Assembly (NCBI GenBank): GCA_021464415.1
Contig: CM038471.1
Coordinates: forward strand, 27,935,234-27,999,233
Source: Lonicera japonica
Taxonomy: Eukaryota; Streptophyta; Magnoliopsida; Dipsacales; Caprifoliaceae
Direction: 5' to 3'
DNA length: 64,000 nucleotides
This document shows positions 48,522-58,827 of the stretch, one piece after another. Within the stretch, counting starts at the first letter, position 1. Each line of letters starts with the position of its first letter. The notes beneath the pieces are model-generated. The model was given only the letters and a program-made list of their open reading frames with translations. It ran no database searches and was not told the DNA's origin. The translations under genes and the position numbers were made by a program.

Positions 48522-50096
48522 TGTGAGAATCCGCAAATGCGACCCCCGGGTCTCGTCCCCGTTCGGTTGGGCGTCTGAAACGTCGGAACGGATTCCGTCG
48601 TTCCATTTGCTGGCGTGTCTTTGTTGATTCATATCACGTGTCCCTATGTCCTATTTCTAGATGCAAAGAGGGTTCATTCAGAGTCGCCAGTACATTTTAC
48701 GAGAAAACGGACAAAAAAAGAGTCGCGTAAGAGGAAAGGCTATAGACAAGCCTTTCCTTACACGTTTGTTTACGAAACCAGGATTCTATAAGGTTCAGAA
48801 ACTATATTACGGTTTGGGAAAGTGTTAAGCACCCATTCCGCCCTTTCGGTCTCTAGTGGCTTTTTATATGTTTATTCTATGTTGAAAAACTTGGATGCTT
48901 TTACTGACAGTCTACTACTTTCTAAGTAAAAACCCTAATTTTGGAAAAACATGGAAAGGGATGAAAACCTCTGTGTTTCGAGATCCAATTTTTAGTTTTT
49001 TGAGAAATATAAATACAAGTGACAAGAGTTATTTTACTTTAGAGGGAGTTTCACCGTGTTTATTTCTCAGATAACAACGATTTTCTCGGGTTTTGACTTG
49101 TTTTGGAAAAAAGCTTGGATCTTGTATTGGAACTAATTCAATATGGAATTAGAACTCTTAAGGGGAGTTCTACCAGACGTATCACAATCTATGAAACAGA
49201 TAGGATATACCGGGTTTTTTAATTCCTAAGCAAGTTTTACCGGTCAGGGTTTTGAAAATAGAATTTTATCCGGATGGTAATATACTTACTCTTCTGGTTT
49301 TGCAAATAGTTTTGCAAATAGTTTTATCAGGGTCTTTTGTTTTGAAAACGGTAGACTATTTGTAACTTGGCAATAAGTTTATTCAAATAAAACGTGGACA
49401 AAATAACAGTAATAAAACAAGTACATAGATATCTAATTTAAATACTAGAAGGGCTTTTCTTTACCTTCCCGACGAGAATAATAATAAGAAAGAAAATATA
49501 ATACGGCAGAGAGATTTTCGACGATAATAATTTTTTCCTTCTTTTGATATTTTCGAGAATTCGATTCCAGGGACGGGACACGTCGAGTGTCGAGAATAGA
49601 TTCGATAATTCTTCAGAAATAAGACGATAATAGAGAATGCTCGATAAAAGACTAGAAAAATAGATTTAAAGCTTAGAATTCTTCAATCCCAAGTTGCTGC
49701 CTTGAACCCTTGGGGGGGTTGGCCTATTTATACTGCTCGGGAAAGATTGTTGCGCAACAAATCCCCAGAAAGGGCAAGTGTCGCGTGACATAGTGTCCAA
49801 TGTCGCGCGACAAACGGTTGTAGTGATGTTTCTGACAGACTGATGTGTCAGAGAGTGGATGGTCAGGGTCAGAGGGGTTTGTCGCGCGACATAGAGCTGA
49901 TTGTCGCGTGACACATCAGTGATTGTCGCGCGACATACTGATATGTCGTGCGACAATCCCATTTTAAAAAAAGGTTTGTTGGCCAACAAACCCTTTTGGG
50001 GTAGTTTCGGGTGCCCGGGTGAGTCCCGAACCCAAAAACAATAGTTCCTGAAGGTCGTTAGGGTTCTTGCGGGGGTCACGGATTAGGGTGTCTACA
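48522..50096 (-). repeat. 3' LTR of element F
   Basis: 1575 bp. On the minus strand it starts TGTAGACACCC at 50096 and ends GGATTCTCACA at 48522. A TATAAATA box lies on the minus strand at 49732-49725, with eight palindromes directly upstream of it (49747-49992). It is unrelated to the LTRs of A, B and D. Confidence 0.85.
49725..49992 (-). promoter_or_regulatory. LTR promoter of F: TATA plus palindrome array
   Basis: Upstream of TATAAATA (49732-49725) lie TTGTTGCGCAACAA at 49747, then TGTCGCGCGACA or one-base variants at 49779, 49801, 49880, 49902, 49924 and 49944, and finally the 20-bp palindrome GGTTTGTTGGCCAACAAACC at 49973-49992. Centre-to-centre distances among the core copies are mostly 20-22 bp. 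The same core occurs upstream of both antisense genes. Confidence 0.7.
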
Positions 50097-50110
50097 GACC
50101 CTCTCGACTC
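50097..50110 (-). other. polypurine tract of element F
   Basis: On the minus strand GAGTCGAGAGGGTC lies directly before the LTR start. Confidence 0.6.
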
Positions 50111-50299
50111 AAGCTCCTTGCTTGCAAGGATTTGAGGCGACTGGAAGAGACCATGATCCATGGCTCCCGCAGGAACTCTAAGGAAGTGTGTGTAATGCAA
50201 AAAGTGCTCGTGAATGCCTCCTAGAGAGGGCTTGTGTTTGGTTTTTGCCTCCGGAGAGGGCTTGTGTTACCTCATTGCCTCTTTCAAGGACTTTCATTT

Positions 50300-50930
50300 G
50301 CTCCACTCGCTTCAGATGGGAGGACTACCATTGCTTCATTAGCCTCAGGTGGGAGGACTACCATTGCTCCACTGTGCCTCTCTGGGAGGGCTTAGATCTT
50401 CTCGCCTCAGGTGGGAGGACTACCATTGCTACACTGTGCCTCTCTGGGAGGGCTTCGCCTCAGGTGGGAGGACTACCATTGCTCCACTGTGCCTCTCTGG
50501 GAGGGCTTTGATCTTCTTGCCTTAGGTGGGAGGACTACCATTGCTCCACTGTGCCTCTCTGGGAGGGCTTTGATCTTCTCGCCTCAGGTGGGAGGACTAC
50601 CATTGCTACACTGTGCCTCTCTGGGAGGGCTTCGCCTCAGGTGGGAGGACTACCGTTTGTTACACTGTGCCTCTCTAGGAGGGCTTCGCCTCAGGTGGGA
50701 GGACTACCGTTGATACACTGTGCCTCTCTGGGAGGGCTTTGGATCTGTAAGAAAAAAGAAAAATTGCCTCTGGGAGGGCTTTCATGAGTAATTTTACTTC
50801 TGGGAGGGCTTCGGATCTGTAAGAAGAAAGAAAATTGCCTCTGGGAGGGCTTTCGTGAGTAATTTTGCCTCTGGCGAGGGCTTTGTGTTTGTGATTTGTC
50901 TCCGGAGAGGACTTTGTGTTGTACTCTCTG
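50300..50930. repeat. tandem repeat, 53- and 66-bp units, in the F 3' region
   Basis: Eight copies of GGTGGGAGGACTACC...CACTGTGCCTCTCTGGGAGGGCTT, alternating between a short unit and one with an extra TTTGATCTTCTCG. It then decays into repeats of GCCTCTGGGAGGGCTTTC up to about 50930. Several plus-strand frames stay open through it, which follows from the repeat composition and does not show coding. Confidence 0.85.
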
Positions 50931-51754
50931 GTAATTTGCTCGTTTGTCTCTCTTTAGACTGCTAGAGTGAGAGAGAGATTTTCGTGAGGGTAAAAAAGCT
51001 TCTCGAGGTCTAATCTTTATCCGGATGTCCGTTTTCCTGTATCTTTCTGAACTTTACTCTCATGTTCCCTGAAAATACTTCTCTTAGAAGGCACTTTTCA
51101 GATTTCTCTTGCTCGCCGCAGAGTGATGATTCGAGGTTTTCCAAACCATCTCTTCTGTATCGTGCTGAAAAGAAAATTTGTTTGAAAGTTCAATCTATGA
51201 TCTTTGTTTTCTTCTTAGTTTTCTCTTTTGGTGGGCCCACATCGTATTCTGTTTTTCGATGCCCTTCTTTCTCCCTCTTTTGGGAAAGACTTTTCCTGGC
51301 CTTCTCTGTTTTTGACCAGGAGTCTTTTTATCCCTTTGTTGTGATCAGGAGCCTTTCTCACCCAAAACGAAGCACTGAGCCGGTTTTGGCCTAGCTATCA
51401 CTTTTGGTGTGGCTCTCCCTGTCACTCTGCATTTTTGTTTCTCTCGCTCGCTCTGGGCGCTCATGCGGGTTCTTTTCCCTTTTCTACTTTTTCAATTTAT
51501 TTTTCTATTCCCGTCTTAATCGGATATTGTGCTTTTTCTCTGATGGTCTCGGTCTTCTTGGGAGATTAGAGATTACTTTTAGCAGTGACATTCCGTTCTC
51601 GCATTTTTCGGTAGAGATGATTTGGAAGTCTTTTTCTCGAATTTTTCATCCTATTTGTGCGGTTTTTAGAAATTTCTCGAAAACTGCTTCTCTGGAGTAC
51701 CCCTGTAGGAGATAAAATGAGACAAAGGTCAAGAAAATCAGGGGAGGGGGTGTT
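50931..51754. other. F 3' region, no gene seen
   Basis: T- and CT-rich sequence between the tandem repeat and the PMD promoter. Open frames here (for example 51062-51394) are Phe/Ser-rich, as expected from composition, and no domain is recognisable. Confidence 0.5.
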
Positions 51755-51838
51755 TGTCGCGCAACACTTCGGTGTGGGGGTCTTTGTCTCGCGACAATGT
51801 GGCCATTTGTCGCGCGACAATCTCCTCTACTATATAAG
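51755..51838 (+). promoter_or_regulatory. promoter of the antisense PMD gene
   Basis: Three copies of the F palindrome occur at 51755-51766 (TGTCGCGCAACA), 51785-51796 (TGTCTCGCGACA) and 51808-51819 (TGTCGCGCGACA, extended to TTGTCGCGCGACAA), followed by TATATAAG at 51831-51838. A CT-rich leader follows, and the first ATG is at 51976. Confidence 0.7.
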
Positions 51839-51975
51839 CCCCTTGCTGAGCTCATTCTCTCCTTCATCTTTCTCTCTCTAGCTCTATTTCTCTCTCTTTC
51901 TCTCTTTTCCCAAGCGCGGAAGCCCTGCTGCTTTTCTGTCTTTTCCGACTTTTTCACTACTCTCCTTATACACAG

Positions 51976-54900
51976 ATGGATCCCGCACAGCCGGATCGAT
52001 TAGAGGGTGATCAGGAGGAGGTCACCTTTACCGACGCTCAGGGCGTCCTCCGGTGCAGCCCTCACCATGATGATTGGGAGGACTTGGATTGGTACGGTGA
52101 GGATGGTGTGGACTTGGACAATCTCCAGTTCCGGACGTTCCTTGGCTCTTGATGGAGCCAGTTTCTCACGAGATCCGTCGACGGTCTCTGGTACGTCTTC
52201 TTTTCGTGTATTTATCTGTTCTATTATTTTTGTCGTTTCCTGCATGTATTTTAAACAATGTTAGTATGCATGTTTGCCTAGAAATAATGTTCGATTTATT
52301 GAACACACACTTTTACTTGTGATACCCTTTATGCTTTTTAGAAAATTACATAATTTTACCATTATAACCCAATATCTCTCATAATTACACCAAAGTACCC
52401 TCAGGTTTAAAAAATTACATAATTTACCCTTATAACTCTATATCTCTCATAATTACACCAAAGTACCCTTAGGTTTAGAAAATTACATAATTTACCCTTA
52501 TAACCCTATATCTCTCATAATTACACCAAAGTACCCTCAGGTTTAGAAAATTACATAATTTACCATTATAACCCTATATCTCTCATAATTACACCAAAGT
52601 ACCCTCAGGTTTTGGAAAATTACATAATTTCCCATTATAACCCTATATCTCTCATAATTACACGAAAGTACCCTCAGGTTTTGGAAAATTACATAATTTA
52701 CCCTTATAACCCTATATCTCTCATAATTACACCAAAGTACCCTCAGGTTTAGAAAATTACATAATTTACCCTTATAACCCTATATCTCTCATAATTACAC
52801 CAAAGTACCCTCAGGTTTTGGAAAATTACATAATTTTACCCTTATAATCCTATATCTCTCATAATTACACCAAAGTACCCTCAGGTTTTGGAAAATTACA
52901 TAATTTACCCTTATAACCCTATATCTCTCATAATTACACCAAAGTACCCTCAGGTTTTGGAAAATTACATAATTTTACCCTTATAATCCTATATCTCTCA
53001 TAATTACACCAAAGTAGCCTCAGGTTTGGAAAATTACATAATTTACCCTTATAACCCTATATCTCTCATAATTACACCAAAGTACCCTCAGGTTTTGGAA
53101 AATTACATAATTTACCCTTATAACCCTATATCTCTCATAATTACACCAAAGTACCCTCAGGTTTAGAAAATTACATAATTTACCCTTATAACCCTATATC
53201 TCTCATAATTACACCAAAGTACCCTCAGGTTTTGGAAAATTACATAATTTACCCTTATAACCCTATATCTCTCATAATTACACCAAAGTACCCTCAGGAA
53301 AATTACATAATTTACCCTTATAACCCTATATCTCTCATAATTTTGGAAAATTACATAATTTACCCTTATAACCCTATATCTCTCATAATTACACCAAAGT
53401 ACCCTCAGGTTTAGAAAATTACATAATTTACCCTTATAACCCTATATCTCTCATAATTACACCAAAGTACCCTCAGGTTTTGGAAAATTACATAATTTTA
53501 CCCTTATAATCCTATATCTCTCATAATTACACCAAAGTAGCCTCAGGTTTGGAAAATTACATAATTTACCCTTATAACCCTATATCTCTCATAATTACAC
53601 CAAAGTAACCTCAGGTTTTAGGAAAATTGCAAAATTTACCCTTATAACCCTATATCTCTCATAACTACACCAAAGTACCCTCAGGTTTTAGGAAAATTGC
53701 AAAATTTACCCTTATAACCCTATTTCTCTCATAATTACCCCAAAGTACCCTCAGTTTTAGGAAAATTGCAAAATTTACCCTTATAACCCTATATCTCTCA
53801 TAATTACCCCATAGTACCCTCAGGTTTAGGAAAATTGCAAATTTTACCCTTATAACCCTATATCTCTCATAATTACACCAAAGTACCCTCAGGTTATAAA
53901 AAATTACATAATTTACCCTTATAACCCTATATCTCTCATAATTACACCAAAGTACCCTCAGGTTTAGAAAATTACATAATTTACCCTTATAACTCTATAT
54001 CTCTCATAATTACACCAAAGTACCCTCAGGTTTAGAAAATTACATAATTTACCCTTATAACCCTATATCTCTCATAATTACACCAAAGTACCCTCAGGTT
54101 TAGAAAATTACATAATTTACCCTTATAACCCTATATCTCTCATAATTACACCAAAGTACCCTCAGGTTTTGGAAAATTACATAATTTTACCCTTATAACC
54201 CTATATCTCTCATAATTACACCAAAGTACCCTCAAGTTTAGAAAATTCCATAATTTACCCTTGTAACCCTATATCTCTCATAATTACACCAAAGTACCCT
54301 CACAATCCTGTACTCGTTCTTTTTGTTTGCAGTGGGTTGGCCGTGGTTAGGGTTCCCCCAACACCATTTCTTTAAAGTGACGACATGCACCGGCTCATGT
54401 CCAGGAGTTACTCCTCACGACTCCTTTCGGCTCTCTCTTTGATGCCCTCCCGGAGCGGGTATCTAGGGCAGCCGTGTTGGTGTCAGCTATGGCCTGTCAC
54501 TGGTGGGACACTACTCACACTTTTCACTGGAGCTAGGGGAGATGACGATGACCCCCTCGATTTATTTGCTTTGACCGGGATTCATTTAGGGGGGTCCCTA
54601 TCCAGATTGATGTCCCTTTGCGCCTGACGGCAGAGGGTATCGTGGGTGCACTTGGGTGGTTTCCCGAGCGACGGAGTTCGGGCGATACTATCCCCCGAGC
54701 GGTTCTAGTTACGCGTCTGGCTATAGAGAGAGCTCGTTTAGTTGCTTCAGAAGCTTCAATGACTCGTCAGGAGGCGCGTCAGTATGCCCGCGTCCTTCTT
54801 TTACTGACGCTCCATGACCTTTTTGATGCCCGTGGGGGTGACACGGCCCATCTCTGGTGGCTGCCCTATCTCCGTGATTTTAGCATCATGTTTGACTACG

Positions 54901-56900
54901 ATTGGGGCGGTTTCATTCTTGCCGTCCTCTATGATGCTATGGACCAGGTTTCTCGCCACTTAGCCCTGAACCTTAAGGGCTTTTCTTTGTTTGTGGGAGG
55001 TATATACTTTTGTTCCTTTATCTTTGTTCCAGTTCTTTACCTTTTATTCGTTGATTGCTGCTGATATTCCTTATGTTTACTCTTCAGAGTTGGTTTGTGG
55101 CGTATACTCCTTTGGGTCGCGCCCAGGTAGATCTCCTCGTTGAGAACGAGGATCAGTTTCCCTTTCTCCGCCGATTTGTTGCGGGAAACTATAGGGCTCC
55201 CTATGTATACCGGACTCGGGAGATCGGAGTTGCTGCCGTCCATGACCTGCTAGAGGAGCAGGTAAATATTTTAATATTCTTTCTTTTCAATAAATAAATT
55301 GTAAATAGAATATAAATAACTGAAATAAAATTTTGTTCTCTTTGTAGATTGAGTGGGCCCCCTGGGGTGATCTGGGTCTCTATTTCGGATATGGCCGTGC
55401 TCTGACCGCCTCAAGGACCAGGCGGCTGATTAGGGATGAGTACGGCCTTTATTTTTACTTAGGTGAGAGAGTTATTCGCCAGCATACACCGGCCCAGTGG
55501 CCCCGAGTTTCACTATTTCCACCGGTTCTGATGAGGCGGACAGGCGAGATTGACCCGGTGACGGTACATGCCTTGGTTGACGGTCTTGGCTTTCAGACGT
55601 TCACTGAGGAGGGAGACTATGCTGCTTTCGCTGCCCGTTATCTGATGAGGGAGCCAAAGGGGACTCGGGGACGAGTCTTCTATGAGAGATATCGGGTGCT
55701 GGGAGGCGATCCCCATTATATACGAGGACAGACCCACCTAGCTAGGACGGTTCCGGGTCACCTGCTACCTGTCCCTGATCAGAGAGATAATATTTTAGAT
55801 TCCGAGGATGAGGACCCCGAGGGGGAGAGGGACATTCCTGCTGCTGCCGAGGGTGGTGATAGATCTGGAGGTGATACGACAGCGGCTCCGGTGCAGCCGC
55901 CTCAGACGACACCTATAGAGGAGCAGCGTGCTGAGGGTTTTGAGTTCCCTACCGGCCCTTCAATGTCTCCAGAGGTCCTTTTTGATGCTGCTGAGGCTGC
56001 CGAGGGGAGAGCAGGATTTTCTGAGCGGTCCTGGGAGCCTGCGGACCTTGGGGCAGATTATGAGCAGTTTGGGCGGACCCCTCCTGCTACGGCGACTACT
56101 CTTTCTAGTGGGGTCCCGCCTTTGAGGGCGACGGCTATGGTGGATCCCCCAGGTGTCCGTACCTACGCCACGCTGACTCCTCTTCCGTCGACTGCTATGG
56201 GGCCTCTAGCCCGATCTCCAGGTCTCAGCGGCTTATCTTCTCGCACTCTTTTGTTCCCTATTCGCGAGGAGGGGGGTCAACTTCTGCTGCTATTTCGACG
56301 GAGCCGTTCATTCCTTGGGTAGATCTACCCCCACTTCCCAGAGATATCTTTTATGTCGGCACCGGTGTACGTCGATACATTGTCCCCGAGTATCCTCTTC
56401 CCGAGGATACTTTTGACTACTTGGGTGGTCGCCCTGGTGATGAGGTACCTACTTCAACTTTTTTTGATACTTTTATATCTATATTCATTTATTTTGACTG
56501 TGCTGATTCTCTTATCTTATGTCTTTTACAGGGAGTGAGTGTACGGGTGGAGGATCTGCGGACTTGGCACTCCCAGTACCTCTACAGTTAGAACTTGCTC
56601 CAATACGTCGGTCGAGACCCTCCAGCATACATGCGTGACTATCAGAGGGCTATTGACGTTTTCTTACGGCCGGACGACCCCTTGACTTCTTCTCATGCTT
56701 TGACGGAGTCTCGGAGGAGTAGTAGTCGGACTTCCAGGCGTACTCGGTCCTCGGTGATCTGTCCCATGGCTCCTGTCCAGTCGACGGGGCCCTCTCAGGC
56801 GGCAGTTCCTCCTACTCAGGGCGTCCCAGTGGTTGACCTTACTCCCGAGGAGGGCTCGAGTGATAGTGGGAGCGTGTCAAAACGCGCTCGAGTAGATTAG
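51976..56900 (+). pseudogene. plant mobile domain (PMD) gene, antisense to F pol
   Basis: A spliced plus-strand gene. Exon 1: 51976 to about 52192, donor GGTACGT, with in-frame TGA at 52150. Intron 1 holds the minisatellite and ends TTTGTTTGCAG at 54332. Exon 2, 54333-54999, carries CHWWDTTHTFHW, GEMTMT, PLDLFALTGIHLGG and then LRDFSIMFDYDWGG, all PMD hallmarks, but in three frames, so it has several frameshifts between about 54530 and 54610. Further exons: 55088-55261 (WFVAYTPLGR), 55348 to about 56448 (IEWAPWG, LIRDEYGLYFYLGERVIRQ, then a low-complexity tail, with a frameshift near 56200) and 56532-56900, with TAG at 56589. PMD is known in MAIN-type plant proteins and in transposons; its role is linked to silencing, but the mechanism in elements is unclear. 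As read, the gene is inactive. Confidence 0.75.
52322..54303. repeat. minisatellite, about 29 units of 68 bp, in PMD intron 1
   Basis: The unit is AAAATTACATAATTTACCC, TTATAACCCTATATCTCTC, ATAATTACACCAAAGTACCC and TCAGGTTTTGG in sequence. About 29 copies are highly similar; a few are shortened near 53290-53345, and variant types (for example GGAAAATTGCAAAATT) cluster near 53620-53850. The array fills almost all of the intron. It has no long coding frame. Confidence 0.92.
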
Positions 56901-57230
56901 CTTTTTCTTTTCTGCACTTTTGTTAGTTCGAAACAGATATGTAGTTTTTTATTTTTATAGACTTGTTGACACATTGTTAGTTTTGAAAACTATTCTTTTA
57001 TTGGTTTTATGAAAGAATCCTTATTCGTGCCTGATGTTTATACATGTATTCCTTATTTGTGATAATTTAAATGAATTTAGTAATTTAGGAGCCATACCTT
57101 GTAATGCGGTAGTACTTAGGGTCCCTACAAAAGAACAAAGTAAGAAGAAAATGCATCCAGAAGCGATTCTTTTGGCAAGAATGACTCTTATGTGTAAGGA
57201 AAACAAAAATAGGGTGACCCTACATGGGAT
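56901..57230. other. spacer between the PMD and DUF7745-like genes
   Basis: 330 bp with no gene; probably the 3' end of the PMD transcript followed by the upstream part of the next promoter. Confidence 0.5.
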
Positions 57231-57308
57231 TGTCGCGCGACAATCCCTCCTGGACATGGGTTTGTCGCGCAACAAACAGGCACATGACCCTCTTTTTTGC
57301 TATAAATA
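57231..57308 (+). promoter_or_regulatory. promoter of the antisense DUF7745-like gene
   Basis: TGTCGCGCGACA at 57231-57242 (within ATTGTCGCGCGACAAT) and TGTCGCGCAACA at 57263-57274, then TATAAATA at 57301-57308, 39 bp before the ATG at 57347. The layout matches the PMD promoter and the F LTR promoter. Confidence 0.7.
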
Positions 57309-57346
57309 CACCCACCTTCCTTCCTTCATCCCCACACCTTCCAAAA

Positions 57347-58603
57347 ATGTCTTCTTATTGCACAGAATCTGATTTTTCTTACGTCAATGCTCGAGATGCT
57401 TTGATATCTTCTAAAAATGGTTTGAACTTCGGTGCCTTTAGTCCTTTAGCGGGCTGGTGCCATCGTCCCGTCGATTTTTCCTTTATGTTAGGTGCTTTGT
57501 ATTTCTGGAGTCCTGCGAACCATCTTTTCCGCTTTGGACTAGATGAGCTCTGTCCGACTTATGAGGAGTTCTCCTGGCTGTTGCGTTCTGACATTCGTCT
57601 CCCAATGGCAGTTCCCATAGAAGAAATCGGTCCTCGAGATATGATGATTGCTTTGTTAGCCATTCCCCAAGCGGCCTGTGATGGTTTTATTACTGACGGA
57701 CTCCTTCACCTTCATAAAATGGTGAGGTTCTTTCATCGTTATGAAGATAGAGCCTCTTACGGCATGGGGCGTACTGCGGCGGCCCTGATCTGCCTTGTTT
57801 CTGATATGTTGCTGGTGACGAGTTCCTCCCGTGTTGATCCAACTATTCTGAGTTTGATTTACCATGTTATAAATGGAGAGTCCATAGTCCCCATTGTTCT
57901 TGCAGAGACCCTGAATGGTCTGGATGATATTCAAAGGGGGGCTTCACCCTTCTTCAGGGGGAGTCTGCGCTTACTATACATGTGGCTGCTGGAGCGCTTC
58001 CGATCGGTGGGCTTCAACGGGGTTCGGCTCGATAATCCGACGCATTTTTTCCGTCGTCCCCTCTTTGGGGCTTTGACCATGTCTTCCTCTGATTGGACAG
58101 TGTGGTTTTTGGAGAACTTTTGGGCTATCCGGTGGAACATTCCTTGGTGGAAGCTGAGGGCGATGGTGCTTAGCACAGGGGGTCAAAACTACGTTCGGCT
58201 CCGCGGGCTCTGGTTTACCTCTTTTTATCTCCCAGGACGTCTTCTTCGGTAGTTTAACGTTCCTCAAGAGATTCCCCTTGGTCCGAACAACTTCTCCTAT
58301 GAGTCCAAATTTGTGACCCCGCATGTTTCTTTATTGGTAGAGAGGATGTGGCGTGCCCGACTAACTCGTTAGTTCAATTATGCCCATTTTGGTATTACCT
58401 GGCCCCTCCGGGCTAACATTATCCGCTCTTGCTGGCAATCTCTGGAAGGAGAACTGATTGATGACCCATTTCAAATGGAGTGGTTTCGATTTATGGATAC
58501 TGAGGCCACCGATGATAACATTGTCTTTGCGTATCAGATCCTGGACGAGGCTCGAATTGATTTGGCCACCGAGGACCCAGTGTGGCCAACCCCTAGGGAT
58601 TAG
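57347..58603 (+). pseudogene. DUF7745-like gene, antisense to F pol
   Basis: A single plus-strand frame of 418 codons broken by two TAG stops (58250 and 58370). The ATG at 57347 is preferred because it lies 39 bp after a TATA box; the same frame is open further upstream, but only through promoter sequence. The protein contains LYFWSPANHLFRFGLDELCP and YEEFSWLL, the pattern of plant proteins annotated with DUF7745 (an F-x-F-G-x-x-[DE]-L-x-P-T-x-E-E-[FY] style block), which often occur beside retroelements. It has no known enzymatic motif, signal peptide or clear membrane helix. It runs towards the end of F pol; the two reading frames converge with 224 bp between them. Its function is unknown. 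Confidence 0.6.
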
Positions 58604-58827
58604 TTTCTTTTTGTATGCTGTATCTCCTTTGTAACTTTCGGTGTTCTAAACCACCTTTCAATAATATACGAAGGGACTGTTTATGGGAAATAAATTTCTT
58701 TACAAAGTTTAAACTGGGCATGAAGTCACTTCTCAGGTTGCCTACGTTCCTCTTTTTTGATTTTTCAAAAACACAATTTTGAGTTGGGGGCTCAGGTTTA
58801 CGTAGTTCTTGTCTATACATGTCATGC
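58604..58827. other. convergent intergenic spacer in F
   Basis: Between the stop of the DUF7745-like gene and the stop of pol. It contains AATAATATA (58660s) and AAATAAATTT words that could serve polyadenylation. No ORF supported. Confidence 0.45.

Noticed and set aside
50188..50787. Overlapping plus-strand open frames
   Set aside because: Several frames are open at once through the tandem repeat; this reflects repeat composition and not coding.
51062..51715. Phe/Ser-rich open frames before the PMD gene
   Set aside because: Composition effect of T-rich DNA; no domain and no continuity with the PMD exons.
53232..53414. 60-codon repeat-encoded open frame
   Set aside because: A by-product of the minisatellite period.
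52322..54303. Telomere-like array because of AACCCTA words
   Set aside because: The word occurs once per 68-bp unit and not as consecutive heptamers, so it is a minisatellite unit.
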